Source: Wukongibacter sp050859025 (lineage in GTDB: Bacteria > Bacillota > Clostridia > Peptostreptococcales > Caminicellaceae). From it: DNA of 64,000 nt. Both the position numbers and the translations under genes were made by a program. The notes beneath the pieces were generated by a model. The model had not been told where the DNA came from. It saw only the letters and a program-made list of their open reading frames with translations, and made no database searches. This document shows positions 42,975 through 53,424 of this stretch, one piece after another. Where the stretch lies: assembly GCF_050859025.1 (NCBI RefSeq), contig NZ_CP138200.1, positions 1,798,001 to 1,862,000 of the forward strand. The letters run 5' to 3'. How positions within the stretch are numbered: the first letter of the stretch is position 1; each line of letters opens with the position of its first letter.

Positions 42975-44825
42975 TTACTTATATGAACTTATTTCAATGT
43001 CATCTAGCCAGATAGGAGAAATAAAATCCTTGAATACTAGTTCGATTTTATCTATGTCTTTAGTAGTGTCACTAATTTCAGCCATTCCCCAAGTACTAGG
43101 TTCCCTTGGAGCAAAGGAGATGAGCTTAGAAAATTGAAGATTATCATTCTGATATCCCCTTGCTGTTATAGTAATTTTATCCTTAGAACCTGAGGCAAGC
43201 CACATGGATATAATGGGCTTGTTGTCAATATTTATATTATCTATGACTATTTTTTCTAAATTATTTTTGCCCTTTTCGCCTAGCCTAAAGGAGTAGTTTC
43301 CACTTCTAAAGGCATCATAGTCTTTGACAATGGTTCTATTAGAATAGCTGATGCTTAGATTGTCAAGTTCTTCCTCAGAGTCTGCATTGTTTTTTAGCTC
43401 ATCAATTGCTATTTTATTATTAAAGAGAATTTTTTCCTTATATTCATCAACATTACCGTATTTATCCTTTATACTTAATACGATTGTATATTCTCCCTCG
43501 GTTTTAAACTTGATTTCTGGACCTCTATTGGTGTTGAGTTTTTGATTAACCTTTTCTAGGAGCTTATCGCCCTTGTATACCTTCCAGAGGATATCAACTA
43601 ATTCATTGTCTTCACCATAAATTTTGCTTTCGTTTGTAACATAGTATGAGTCAGCAATCTTTTCATATACAAAGTAGGCTTGGAGTTTAGCCGGTGTTGG
43701 AGCTGTATTGGTATTAAAGGAGCTTAAAATAGGCTGGCTTAATTTTACTGCGCCAAATGAAATTAAGGCCAAAAGAAGTATACCAATAGCTATTTTCACT
43801 GCATAACCCTTGCTTTTTTTAGGTTCATCATAATCATAGGAATCACCCATTGAATCTTTGTTTCCCATTAGGATCTCGTTTAAGCTTATTGCAAGATCTT
43901 CATTGTCAATAGGGTCGGACTCAGAGTCACTTAAGTTTTTAGGAAAAACCTCCTCGGGAGACTCATGGACTTCTAATATTTCATCATGTTTTTGAGTACT
44001 ATCATTTTCATTATCCATATCGGTTCTAAGTTCCGTAACCTCATTTTTAAGTTCAAAGATTTCACTATTATCCATGTTTTCAGAAGTAGACGATGCCATT
44101 ATTGGAATTATAGGTGATAAGTTAGTTGCCTCACCATCGTCATCTCCTACACTTTCATCTTCCATAAATATCTCATAGATATATATCTTTCTAAAGGCAT
44201 TATAAATTGTATGGATATTTTGATAGTTATGATTGTCGTTTTTTAATTCATTAATAAGCTTTAAGATACTTTGGGATGCACGGTAATTATCCTTGTCCTC
44301 TTCAGGTTCTAAGGAAAATACAATTTTTTCAATTAATTCTCCTAATTTTAAGGCTATAACTTTAAATTCTATGGATTTATCAAAATCTTCATCTAAAAAC
44401 ATTAACTCGTTAAAATAAAGCTCGTCATCCTTTATCAATATCTGAGATTCATCAATTAAGATATTTTTTATTGAATTGTGGAAGTTATCATACTTAACAA
44501 TTTTAGTTAGGAATTCATAAACTAAGTTAATTTTATGTTTAACAGTAGTGTCGAAAAATTTCAAATAGGACTCAAGAGGAGTACCTTCTTTATATTCCGT
44601 TACTACTATTAAATCATTATCCGTATCTTCTAAATGAATGAGATTGTTAAGCCCCTTAGGAAATTGGGATTTTGATATGGTTGGTGAGACCTTGTCCTTA
44701 TGAAGAATATTTATAACAACAACCTCATCATCCTTTTTCCTATTTGAACCTATTAAAACAGTTTGATACTGATCTTCTTTAAAGGTTTTAAGTACTTCAT
44801 ATTTACTTTTGTATGAATTACTCAT
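42975..44825 (-). CDS. Membrane protein with pseudokinase-like N-terminus
   Basis: 616 aa. The cytoplasmic N-terminal about 230 residues follow the order of a protein-kinase fold (YEVLKTFKEDQYQTVLIGSN, VVVINILHKDKV, a hinge-like VVTEYKEGTPLESYL), but the HRD and DFG motifs are absent, so it should be catalytically dead. A linker rich in Asp/Glu/Ser leads to one transmembrane helix at about 345-365 (VKIAIGILLLALISFGAVKL). The outer part has a PKD-like module (YKGDKLLEKVNQKLN, TEGEYTIVLSIKDKYGN) and a C-terminal carbohydrate-binding-like sandwich ending PIWLDDIEISSYK. The kinase resemblance is inferred from order, not from invariant residues. Confidence 0.55.
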   Translation of the reverse strand: MSNSYKSKYEVLKTFKEDQYQTVLIGSNRKKDDEVVVINILHKDKVSPTISKSQFPKGLNNLIHLEDTDNDLIVVTEYKEGTPLESYLKFFDTTVKHKINLVYEFLTKIVKYDNFHNSIKNILIDESQILIKDDELYFNELMFLDEDFDKSIEFKVIALKLGELIEKIVFSLEPEEDKDNYRASQSILKLINELKNDNHNYQNIHTIYNAFRKIYIYEIFMEDESVGDDDGEATNLSPIIPIMASSTSENMDNSEIFELKNEVTELRTDMDNENDSTQKHDEILEVHESPEEVFPKNLSDSESDPIDNEDLAISLNEILMGNKDSMGDSYDYDEPKKSKGYAVKIAIGILLLALISFGAVKLSQPILSSFNTNTAPTPAKLQAYFVYEKIADSYYVTNESKIYGEDNELVDILWKVYKGDKLLEKVNQKLNTNRGPEIKFKTEGEYTIVLSIKDKYGNVDEYKEKILFNNKIAIDELKNNADSEEELDNLSISYSNRTIVKDYDAFRSGNYSFRLGEKGKNNLEKIVIDNINIDNKPIISMWLASGSKDKITITARGYQNDNLQFSKLISFAPREPSTWGMAEISDTTKDIDKIELVFKDFISPIWLDDIEISSYK

Positions 44826-45221
44826 AATGACTACCTGCCTCTTTAAAATATTATAGTTTTACAAAATTAAACCGTTGTGCTAGTTCTTCTGCTGACAAAA
44901 GGTATTAATATTTAAAAATTCTATTTTACTAAAGCAACAAGTAAAATTAACAAATTATATATAATACGAAATGTTTTTCGTAACTTTATAGAATGAACTT
45001 ATTAAATCAGAATATAAAAGATTTATTACAGTTCTATACTTAAAATACAAAGGAATTCGACATTCTCTAGTCCAGATTTCACAAAATCTACAAATATATT
45101 GGGGATTTTGTCTAAAGAAAGAAATTCTTCATTTGTCTTTTAATTCCTGCAAGAATATAAAATTTTATTTTTATTTGATACAATATAGGTATAATGCTCT
45201 AAATAATTGGAGGGATTTAAT
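44826..45221. other. Divergent intergenic region
   Basis: About 395 bp between divergent genes with no frame. TTCGACA at 45056-45062 matches a reversed Spo0A box exactly, 160 bp before the YhaO gene; one 7-mer is weak evidence. A possible -10, TATAAT, is at 45189-45194. Confidence 0.35.
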
Positions 45222-46478
45222 TTGCTCAAATTTTTACATATAGGAGATGTTCATTTAGATACAAGCTTCTATTCCAAAAGCGAGGAACTTAGAAGGGTTC
45301 TAAGAGAAGGAATCAGAAGGGCCTTTAGTAGAGCCATAGATACATGTATTGATGAAGGGGTTACAGCTCTTCTTATTGCGGGAGATTTATTTGACAATGA
45401 TAAATTGTCCTTTAAAACAGAGCAGTTTTTAGTAAGGGAATTCAGTAGACTTAAGGAAATAGGGATAAAGGTTTTCTATGCCACCGGAAACCATGATCCT
45501 GGAAATATAAGCTACAGGGTAAACTCTATAGAGTGGCCAGATAATGTATATTTATTTAAAGACGATAGGATTGAGATAGTTGAAATGATAAGCCGACATA
45601 CTAAGATACCCTATAAAATCCTTTCATGTGGTCACAAAACTAATAACGAAGGAAGAAATCTAGTTAAGGATTTTCCTATTAAAGAAAGTGACGATATCCA
45701 TATTGGGCTAATCCATGCAATGGTTACAAATGCTAAGGATATCAGCAAGCACGATAGATATTTACCTTGTACTATAGAAGATATGGAAATTAAAGGCTAT
45801 GATTATTGGGCTCTAGGACACATACACAAGAGACAAAGGGTCAGTGAAGCTTCCTCTATATATTACCCAGGTAATATTCAGGGAAGAAATCCAAGGGAAA
45901 CTGAGAAAAAGGGAGGACTACTGATAACCATAGATGAGAAGCACAATATAAATGTAAAGTTCAAGCATTTTGCTACAATTGAGTGGCATACATTAAAGAT
46001 AAGGGGCCTAGATGATATTAAGGAATACATGGATCTAAAAAAGCATATGAGTGGACAGATAAAGGATTATATTAAAGAAAGTAGCGTGGCAAATAAGGAC
46101 TTGATACTTAGGGTTGAGCTAGAAGGAAGAGCCTATTTGAAAAATGAACTTAGCTCTAGAGAAAATATTGATGAGATAGCTGGAGAATTGATTCTTGATT
46201 TGGACTTACTGGATTTAGAAATCAAGACCGACAATTTATTTGCATTAAGAGATATTAATGATTATGAGGAAGGCAATCATGTACTTTCAAAGATATTAGA
46301 GCTTTTAAAGAATGTGGAGGGAAACAAAGAGCTTTTAGACAGGCTTATGGATACACCTTTGGCTAGGAAAGGATTTAGAAGGAAGGAAGAGAAACTAGCT
46401 TACATAGGTGAGCTACTGGATGGATGTGAAGAAGAAGTGCTGAATTATATGGTGGGTGATGACTATGCAGATAACTAA
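45222..46478 (+). CDS. SbcD/YhaO-like DNA repair nuclease
   Basis: Calcineurin-type metallophosphoesterase acting on DNA, 418 aa. Metal-binding motifs in order: HIGDVHLD, AGDLFDN, TGNHDP, HAM and GHIHKRQ. The TTG at 45222 is preferred over TTG 45207 because GGAGGG lies 9 nt upstream. The C-terminal 150 residues are the YhaO-type tail. The end overlaps the next gene, encoding the ATPase partner, so the pair forms an SbcCD-like complex. Confidence 0.9.
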   Translation: MLKFLHIGDVHLDTSFYSKSEELRRVLREGIRRAFSRAIDTCIDEGVTALLIAGDLFDNDKLSFKTEQFLVREFSRLKEIGIKVFYATGNHDPGNISYRVNSIEWPDNVYLFKDDRIEIVEMISRHTKIPYKILSCGHKTNNEGRNLVKDFPIKESDDIHIGLIHAMVTNAKDISKHDRYLPCTIEDMEIKGYDYWALGHIHKRQRVSEASSIYYPGNIQGRNPRETEKKGGLLITIDEKHNINVKFKHFATIEWHTLKIRGLDDIKEYMDLKKHMSGQIKDYIKESSVANKDLILRVELEGRAYLKNELSSRENIDEIAGELILDLDLLDLEIKTDNLFALRDINDYEEGNHVLSKILELLKNVEGNKELLDRLMDTPLARKGFRRKEEKLAYIGELLDGCEEEVLNYMVGDDYADN

Positions 46479-49158
46479 GCTTGAAATTAATGACTTTGGC
46501 AAATTTACCGGCGGCAAAGTCATAGAAGATATAGACTCAAAAATAGTGCTTATATACGGAAGTAATGAAGCTGGAAAAACAACTATATTTAATTTGCTTA
46601 AGGCTATTATGTATGGCTTCCTTCCAGCGCAGGCCCAGTATCACCCTTACTCTTCATGGGAAAATGGAAGAATAGAATTTACTGCTTATTTAAAAACTAC
46701 AACCTGTGATGAGGCCATAGTATATAGAAAGCTTTTAAGTAGACCTCAAGGAAAATATATGGCTGGAGAAGATTTTATTGATATAAAAAATGGACCCTTA
46801 CCTATAAATAAACATGTATCTCAGGAGATATATAATAAGATTTATTCGTTAAGGGTTGAGGATCTTATACAGATACAAGGGAAGGCATGGGAAGAGGTAG
46901 AGGACAAGCTTCTTGCAGGCTATGGAACCTCAGTGATAAGAAGTACAAGGGATGTGCTAAAGGATTTAAAAGCAGACCATGAGAAAATATGGCGTGAAAG
47001 TGGTAGAGGAAAATATTTTGTGAAAGAGATTGAGACAAAAATAAAGGAGCTTAAGAAATTAAAAAAGGATGCACTTCTTAATGAGGAAGAAATAAGAGTA
47101 GCAGATAATAGAATTAGCAATATAGATATAGAGCTAAGGAGACTTAAGGAAAAGAAGATTCTTATAAAGACACTACTTGGTAAGGCCAAGGAATTAGGCC
47201 CTATTAGGAGAAAACTTGAACAGTTGGATGCCCTTGATAAAAGACTAATAAATGAGGAAATAACCATTTCTCTTCCCCATGATATTCGAGAAAGGAAGAG
47301 GGAGAGCATTTATAAGATAAAGGAGTTACGAGATGAGATAATTAAGAAGCAGCAATTGTTGGATAAGAGAAAAAATGAAAAGTATCTATTAAGCCAAAGT
47401 GACAAATTTATACTGGATAACAAGTCAAATATAAATAGCTTTGCTAAAAAATTCCCTAGAATCGAAGCTTTGAGGGAAAATATAGATAGGGTAAGTTATA
47501 GGGCTGTAAAGATAAAGGATAGAATAATCCATGAGGCAAATAACTTTCTAATGGAAAAATGGAACGATAGAATAGGAGCTAGGTTTGATGAGATAAATAA
47601 ATCAGAGTTGAAAATTATTGTTAGTAAATATAGAAATACTGTCAAGAAGCTGCAAGAGTCCAAGCTTAAAAAAGATGTTAAAATGACTAATGGTGTTAAT
47701 CTAAGGTTTTCAAGGACATACATATTTTCATTAGTATTTGCATTGATTTGTGTAGTGGTTGGTTTTGCAACTGATATTAGTTCATTAAAGATATTAGGAC
47801 TTGGAGTTTTCATCTATGGATTAAGTGGTATGATTAATCATATTAACATGAAGAGGACCTTGAAAGAGACGGAAAAGGATAGTGGATTAGGTGAACTAAT
47901 GGATAGAGTTCAGGAGCTAGAAAGGAAACTTGAGGTAGATAAAAAGGATCTAATGAACTATTTAGCTGGTATTCCTATTTCAGATTTAATGATTGATAAT
48001 ATGGATGATATGTTTGTAGTAGAGCTTTTAAAGATTAAGGATATGGTCTATGAGCTTGGAGAGCTTGAAAGGGATATATTTAACTATGAAGAAGAATATG
48101 AAAGGGAAAAAGGTAAGCTGGATAATTTTCTGAGCCAATTTCCATTTGAAGCCTTTATAAATCATGATGAGAAAATATTTATCTTAAAAGACTCTTTAGG
48201 GGAATTGGAAAAGAAGCTTCTATTGAATGATAATAATGAAAGGGAAATAGCAGATTTAGACAATGAGATTAATTCCCTTATTGAAAAGGAAAAACAGATT
48301 AAAGCTGTGATACAAGGTTATAAAGATAAGTTAAGTGAGATAGGTGGAGGAAATATAGAAGAAGGCTTGAATATAGTGGAGCTTAACTACAATATAAGAA
48401 CTAAGATAGATACATTAATTGATGAATTACATGAAAGACCAGATATTGATATTTTAGCTAGGGAAATAAAGATGTACGAAGAGGAAGAATCATGGATATT
48501 TCTAGATCATGAGATATTGAAGACCGAGGATGAGCTTGAAGATATAAATCATAGAATTAAGGAACTAGCTGTTGAGAGGGTGAGACTAGAGGAGAAAATA
48601 AATGAGTTGTCTAAGGATATCGGCTTAGATGAGATTGAAAGTAGACTTAACATATTAGAAGATGATCTACAAAGATTAACTAAAACCAGGGATAGATTGG
48701 CTCTTTTATCAGAGGTTATTAGGTTTGCTGATCAAAAATTTAAGGAAGCAAATCAGCCCGATGTCTTAAAGAATGCGGGAAAATATTTTAATATTATTAC
48801 AAATGGAAGGTATACTGATATCTTTATTGATGAGGATGATGAGGACAATACAATTATGATAAAGGAGTCAGGAAAAAATGTTCCTAAGAAGGTTTCAGGA
48901 GCATTTAGTAAGGGAACCTTAAATCAATTATACCTATCTCTAAGATTATCCTTGATAGACTATTTAGATAGAAATCAGGAGGCTCTGCCAATATGTTTTG
49001 ATGAACTACTAATTAACTGGGATGACCAAAGACTAGATAGTAGTTTAAGATTATTAAAGGAAATAAGCAAAAGAAGACAAATATTTATATTTACCTGTCA
49101 CGACTGGATGGCAGAAAGAGTAGAGAGGTTGCTTAATACAAGAAGGATTGTATTGTAG
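46465..49158 (+). CDS. SbcC/YhaN-like ATPase
   Basis: 897 aa, partner of the nuclease upstream. The N-terminus has QITKLEINDFGKF and Walker A GSNEAGKTT. Two long coiled-coil arms (about 180-370 and 470-760) flank a central hydrophobic hairpin (IFSLVFALICVVVGF and LGLGVFIYGLSGMI), as in YhaN proteins. The C-terminus has the signature FSKGTLNQLYLSLRL and Walker B ALPICFDELLINWDD with H-loop FTCHDW. ATG 46465 is chosen with GGTGGG upstream, overlapping the nuclease stop by 14 bp. The membrane-like hairpin distinguishes it from Rad50/SbcC. Confidence 0.9.
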   Translation: MQITKLEINDFGKFTGGKVIEDIDSKIVLIYGSNEAGKTTIFNLLKAIMYGFLPAQAQYHPYSSWENGRIEFTAYLKTTTCDEAIVYRKLLSRPQGKYMAGEDFIDIKNGPLPINKHVSQEIYNKIYSLRVEDLIQIQGKAWEEVEDKLLAGYGTSVIRSTRDVLKDLKADHEKIWRESGRGKYFVKEIETKIKELKKLKKDALLNEEEIRVADNRISNIDIELRRLKEKKILIKTLLGKAKELGPIRRKLEQLDALDKRLINEEITISLPHDIRERKRESIYKIKELRDEIIKKQQLLDKRKNEKYLLSQSDKFILDNKSNINSFAKKFPRIEALRENIDRVSYRAVKIKDRIIHEANNFLMEKWNDRIGARFDEINKSELKIIVSKYRNTVKKLQESKLKKDVKMTNGVNLRFSRTYIFSLVFALICVVVGFATDISSLKILGLGVFIYGLSGMINHINMKRTLKETEKDSGLGELMDRVQELERKLEVDKKDLMNYLAGIPISDLMIDNMDDMFVVELLKIKDMVYELGELERDIFNYEEEYEREKGKLDNFLSQFPFEAFINHDEKIFILKDSLGELEKKLLLNDNNEREIADLDNEINSLIEKEKQIKAVIQGYKDKLSEIGGGNIEEGLNIVELNYNIRTKIDTLIDELHERPDIDILAREIKMYEEEESWIFLDHEILKTEDELEDINHRIKELAVERVRLEEKINELSKDIGLDEIESRLNILEDDLQRLTKTRDRLALLSEVIRFADQKFKEANQPDVLKNAGKYFNIITNGRYTDIFIDEDDEDNTIMIKESGKNVPKKVSGAFSKGTLNQLYLSLRLSLIDYLDRNQEALPICFDELLINWDDQRLDSSLRLLKEISKRRQIFIFTCHDWMAERVERLLNTRRIVL

Positions 49159-49262
49159 AGCTATGTACAGTTGTTCCATAAAGGTATCTGTAGATTAAAC
49201 TGGAGTGATCCAGAATGAATAAAGTTCAATGCTTTAAAATTAATTATTCTAAGAGATATCCA

Positions 49263-50057
49263 TTAATATATATCAACTATAACGGGATAATGATCTGAGA
49301 AATGAAACCTTGGTACATTATAGGATTTGATAAAATAAGTTTTTGGAACTAATATGTAGTCAATTCTAGAATTGTACTTTTTGTTTTCAAAGGTGGTTAT
49401 GTGGGCTTTATCTTCAATCATGGCCGAGTCCTTTAATATTAAAAGCAAAGATTCCAATTCATTGACATCAGTAGTATTAAAATCGCCAGCTAATATAGTG
49501 GGCAGCCTGCTTTGTATAATCCAATCTCTAATAATCTCTATTTGCTGTTTTCTTACAGACTTTGAAAGGGATAAGTGGGTGTTAATAATGTTGATATTGC
49601 CTATAGGAGTTTTTACAGTCGCCATTAAAGCACTTCGTTTATATTTAGATGAAGGAAGGCTTTTATTTTCTACATATAGTATTGGAAAGCTGCTGAGTAT
49701 AAGATTGCCTGTTGTCCCAGGGACTAAGCTGCCGGTTTCGCCATAGGCTGTTTCCATTGAAAGGTCCTTATTTATATTACTTGTCTGATCTAAAAACAGA
49801 CTTCTTACTGTATTTCTGTCAACCTCTTGTAAACATAGAATATCAGGAGATACAGAAGAAAGAAAATTGGATATTATGGATATAGCTGGCTTACCGTTGA
49901 CGTTTGCGCCAAAATGAATATTATAGCTAACTACGCGAATTGAATTTTTAGATGTTGAAGCAAAGCTTTCGGGTGAAAAAGAAGGAATAGACTGTGGATA
50001 TAACTGGATGTAAATTATATATATAAACAGTAAATAGAAAAGAAATCTTTGCTTCAT
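49263..50057 (-). CDS. Secreted endonuclease/exonuclease/phosphatase protein
   Basis: 264 aa with an N-terminal signal sequence or anchor (FLFYLLFIYIIYIQLYPQ) and an EEP domain: VVSYNIHFGAN, LCLQEVDRNT, NTHLSLSKSVRKQQ, LAGDFNTT and the terminal FSDHYPV. Metal-dependent phosphodiesterase or nuclease acting outside the cell; the substrate (DNA, lipid or nucleotide) cannot be told. Single gene on the minus strand, converging with the YhaO/YhaN pair. Confidence 0.85.
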   Translation of the reverse strand: MKQRFLFYLLFIYIIYIQLYPQSIPSFSPESFASTSKNSIRVVSYNIHFGANVNGKPAISIISNFLSSVSPDILCLQEVDRNTVRSLFLDQTSNINKDLSMETAYGETGSLVPGTTGNLILSSFPILYVENKSLPSSKYKRSALMATVKTPIGNINIINTHLSLSKSVRKQQIEIIRDWIIQSRLPTILAGDFNTTDVNELESLLLILKDSAMIEDKAHITTFENKKYNSRIDYILVPKTYFIKSYNVPRFHFSDHYPVIVDIY

Positions 50058-50490
50058 AAATAATAGCCCTTTCTATAGCAGTATTGTTTTACTTGAGGAA
50101 ATCACATATGCGAATATCATCCTTAATTTAATTACTTAAAAAATAGAGCATATTTTGATGTTATGGTTCTAGGAAATTTAAGACTATATGTAGTAGTAAG
50201 TTTTTAGGATTGTAATTATACAATTTGCTCAATTAATACTTACTTCTATATATTTAGAAAATTACCTTTAGGTAAAATATTCTAAGGTTTAATGTAGGAT
50301 ATGAGTAAAGTTATTTTTGTTTTTAAGCTCTTAGTCTTATGCCAATAAGACGTTTAAACTATATACTTTATAGGACTTATGTCCCGAATTCTGATTATCA
50401 GCTTAAAATACAAATTTTGTTGGATAATGTAGAAGGAAAAAGAAGAAATTTGTAGAATGAAGTTATCTAATGGAGTAGGGAGGGGTTAAG
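50058..50490. other. Intergenic, one small hairpin
   Basis: About 430 bp without a credible gene. GTCTTAT-GCCA-ATAAGAC at 50334-50351 forms a small hairpin. No other signal. Confidence 0.4.
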
Positions 50491-50808
50491 TTGAGCAGTT
50501 TTTTATGTCAAGATAAAGAATTTGAAAAGAATAAGAAAGAGATACTCAGGCGAATGGTTGCAACTAATCCTAATTTAGAGGCAATAAATATAAATTCAGA
50601 TGCCGGAGACAGACATATAAGCAATAATGATAATAGAAAGTATGCTTGGGAGTATGAGATAGAAGAATATAGGAAAAAGAAAAATAGGGATAGATTTTAT
50701 AAGATTGGTGCTTTAGCAGGGGTGCTAAGTTTAATTATAACGGTAATAGATAAATTTACACCTATTAAAGAGATTACACATATTGCTTTTAATTACATAT
50801 TCAAATAA
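50491..50808 (+). CDS. Uncharacterised small membrane-anchored protein
   Basis: 105 aa from a TTG with GGGAGGGG 6 nt upstream. Polar N-terminal 65 residues, a basic patch (EEYRKKKNRDRFYK) and one hydrophobic helix near the C-terminus (IGALAGVLSLIITVI). A tail-anchored topology is likely. Not recognised. A terminator-like hairpin (50819-50841, GGGCCCTTAAAAAGGC plus T) follows, so it is separate from the efflux operon. Confidence 0.55.
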   Translation: MSSFLCQDKEFEKNKKEILRRMVATNPNLEAININSDAGDRHISNNDNRKYAWEYEIEEYRKKKNRDRFYKIGALAGVLSLIITVIDKFTPIKEITHIAFNYIFK

Positions 50809-50818
50809 ACTTGTAAAG

Positions 50819-50841
50819 GGCCCTTAAAAAGGCTTTTTTTT
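50819..50841 (+). terminator. Terminator after the small membrane protein
   Basis: GCCCTT and AAGGC pair with a bulge around AAA, followed by seven T. Confidence 0.65.
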
Positions 50842-50992
50842 ATTTTAGTCAATTTTTGTAAAAATACGTAAGCATTTTGTAAGGAATTTTTCTTGTATAA
50901 TATGTTATAATTTACAGTGGTTAACTGATTGATATATAGAGGATTTTTAACTCTTAGTATATAATTAATATTGATGAAGGGGGGAAAAGTAT

Positions 50993-51694
50993 TTGGCACT
51001 ATTAAAATTAAGTGAAATACATCATAGCTATAAGATGGGACAGATTAAGGTTGACGTATTAAAGGGGATTGACTTCAATGTTGAAAAGGGTGAATTTGTC
51101 TCTATAATGGGACCATCAGGCTCAGGAAAATCTACCCTTCTTAATATACTAGGATGCTTGGATATTCCTACGTCTGGTAGCTATGAAATAGATGGAAACC
51201 GAATTGAAAAGCTAGGTGATGGTAAGCTTGCTGATATTAGAAATGAGTTTTTAGGATTTGTTTTTCAGCATTTTCATTTATTATCACATTTAAGTGCAAG
51301 GGAAAATGTGGAGTTGCCCTTAATATATAGAGGTGTATGGGGCGCTGAAAGAAAGAATAAGGCTACAGAAGCCCTTGAAATAGTTGGACTTGGCGACAGA
51401 CTTCATCATCTGCCATCTCAATTATCCGGTGGAGAAAAGCAAAGGGTTGCTATAGCAAGGGCAATTACTATGGAACCTGCTGTAGTACTTGCAGATGAGC
51501 CTACTGGAGCATTGGACTCAAAGTCCAGTAACAATATAATGGATATTTTTAAGAAACTGAATAGGGAGTTGGGTATGACCATAGTTCAGGTAACCCATGA
51601 TTATGATGTTGCCCTACATGGGCATAAAATATATCACATATTAGATGGGGTAATAGAAAAAATAGAAGAAGTAAAATCTGGGGGTGTAGCGTAG
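50993..51694 (+). CDS. MacB/LolD-type ABC transporter ATPase
   Basis: Energises the efflux system encoded by the next two genes. 233 aa; Walker A GPSGSGKST, Q-loop FVFQHFHLL, signature LSGGEKQRV, Walker B VVLADEPTGALD and VTHD. TTG start with GGGGGG 8 nt upstream. The stop shares one base with the start of the adaptor gene. Type VII (MacB) class by sequence; cargo not known. Confidence 0.93.
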   Translation: MALLKLSEIHHSYKMGQIKVDVLKGIDFNVEKGEFVSIMGPSGSGKSTLLNILGCLDIPTSGSYEIDGNRIEKLGDGKLADIRNEFLGFVFQHFHLLSHLSARENVELPLIYRGVWGAERKNKATEALEIVGLGDRLHHLPSQLSGGEKQRVAIARAITMEPAVVLADEPTGALDSKSSNNIMDIFKKLNRELGMTIVQVTHDYDVALHGHKIYHILDGVIEKIEEVKSGGVA

Positions 51695-53391
51695 TGTTTC
51701 AACGTGTTGCTATGATAGTTATGTTGTTAATAATTGTGCTTGGTGGAGGTTTCTATGCATATAATCAGCTCATGCCAAATGATGTTGAGGAAGCTCAGGG
51801 ACCTATATATTCTACAAAGGAAGTTATTAAGGGAGATATTTCTGTTGGTGTTGAGGTTAAAGGATCTTTAGATTCTTCAAGGGGGAGTGGTATTAGAGTT
51901 CCCGGAGAGAGAAGATATGATGGTGGATCGACACAATTCGCTATAAATGAGGTTTTAGTTGAAGAAGGAGATTCTGTTAAAAAGGGAGATATAATTGCGA
52001 GGCTTGATTCTACGGAAATTGAGACAAAGGTTGAGGAAAAGGAAGATCTTTTAGATCAAAAACTGGAACAATTAGCCGACATGACTGGAGTAGATGCCTC
52101 AGAGGTTGAGCGAATCAATCCATTAAAAGGAATTACCCTACGTGCACCTATTAAAGGAAGCATTGTAGATTTGGATGTTAAGGAGGGACAAGAGCTAGAG
52201 CTTGGACATGTTATAGGTCGAATTGTTGATAGCTCAATATTTAAAGCTAAAATAAAATTAACACCTATTGAGTTTGGTCAGGTTAATGTAGGACAAAAAG
52301 TTGTCCTAGCATTTGATGAGTTTGATGGATTTTATGATGCTGAGATTACTAAGATAAACTCTAACGCTGTACCAAATACAAGTGAAAATGATAAAGATAA
52401 GGATGATTTTGCTAAGGGCTTTGTACATATAGCTGAAATAGAAGGAACAAACCCAGGATTGATACAAAGTGGAATGAAGGTAAGGGTAGGAATAAAGAGC
52501 AAGTATGACAGCAATGTAGTTAAGTACTTTGGTCATCTTGCAGATATCGATGGATTTGTCAAGGAGAAGAAGGTTCTAAATACAATTAAATCTGTAGTAA
52601 CTGAGGTCCATGTCGACAATATGGAAGATGTAAAAGAAGGTGACGAAATAGTTACTATGGCTAGTAAGGATATACAAGATACTATAGAGGAGAAGCTTGA
52701 GGAAATAAGAGAACTAAGATCAGATATTAATGACCTAAGAAATAAGCTGGATCAACTTGAGATTACTACCTCGGTAGATGGTATAATAGCATATTTTGAA
52801 ATGGAGGTAGGAGATACAGTAAGATCTGGTCAGTGGATAGGTAGTATATTTAATGTGGAATCTATGCAAATGTGGGCAAAGATTGATGATATAGATGTAA
52901 TAAATGTAAAAATCGATGCTCCGGTTCGTGTGACTGTTGATGCTATCCCGGGAGAAGTCTTTGAAGGAACCATAGCTCAGATAGATATGAGTGGTGATAG
53001 AGAAAATAGCGGAATAACAAAGTACGATGTTTATATTGATGTTAAGGGTAATTCTCAGCTAAAGCCTGGAATGCAGGCAAAGGGATTTGTTGATGCAGGT
53101 AGTGCAAAGGATGTATTACTTGTGCCATTGGAAGGGATTTTCCAAGAGGAAGGCAGATATATGGTTGAAGTATTGGATGAAAGCGGAAGCCCTAAGGTAA
53201 TTCCTGTTAAGTTAGGACTGATGAATGATAAAATAGCTGAGGTTAAGGAAGGTCTTAAAGAAGGTGATATGGTTATCACAGGAAGTAGTGCAGACCTATT
53301 ACCTAGTCAGCATATAGGATCAAAGGATAGTATTTTACCAAATGTGAATGATAAGAAAGACGAAAGCAAAAACGAGAGTGAAGAGAATTAA
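51694..53391 (+). CDS. Efflux adaptor (MacA/HlyD-like membrane fusion protein)
   Basis: 565 aa, longer than usual because of two adaptor-like halves. A signal anchor (MIVMLLIIVLGGGFYAYNQL), biotinyl-lipoyl-like domains (VLVEEGDSVKKGDIIARLDSTE), a helical hairpin (VEEKEDLLDQKLEQLADM; another at about 325-355) and beta-barrel domains. It links the ABC transporter to extracytoplasmic substrates. GTG start overlaps the ATPase stop by one base, so the genes are coupled. An acidic C-terminal tail ends the protein. Confidence 0.88.
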   Translation: MFQRVAMIVMLLIIVLGGGFYAYNQLMPNDVEEAQGPIYSTKEVIKGDISVGVEVKGSLDSSRGSGIRVPGERRYDGGSTQFAINEVLVEEGDSVKKGDIIARLDSTEIETKVEEKEDLLDQKLEQLADMTGVDASEVERINPLKGITLRAPIKGSIVDLDVKEGQELELGHVIGRIVDSSIFKAKIKLTPIEFGQVNVGQKVVLAFDEFDGFYDAEITKINSNAVPNTSENDKDKDDFAKGFVHIAEIEGTNPGLIQSGMKVRVGIKSKYDSNVVKYFGHLADIDGFVKEKKVLNTIKSVVTEVHVDNMEDVKEGDEIVTMASKDIQDTIEEKLEEIRELRSDINDLRNKLDQLEITTSVDGIIAYFEMEVGDTVRSGQWIGSIFNVESMQMWAKIDDIDVINVKIDAPVRVTVDAIPGEVFEGTIAQIDMSGDRENSGITKYDVYIDVKGNSQLKPGMQAKGFVDAGSAKDVLLVPLEGIFQEEGRYMVEVLDESGSPKVIPVKLGLMNDKIAEVKEGLKEGDMVITGSSADLLPSQHIGSKDSILPNVNDKKDESKNESEEN

Positions 53392-53424
53392 AGGACCACA
53401 TTCTAATAAAGGAGGTATAAATAT

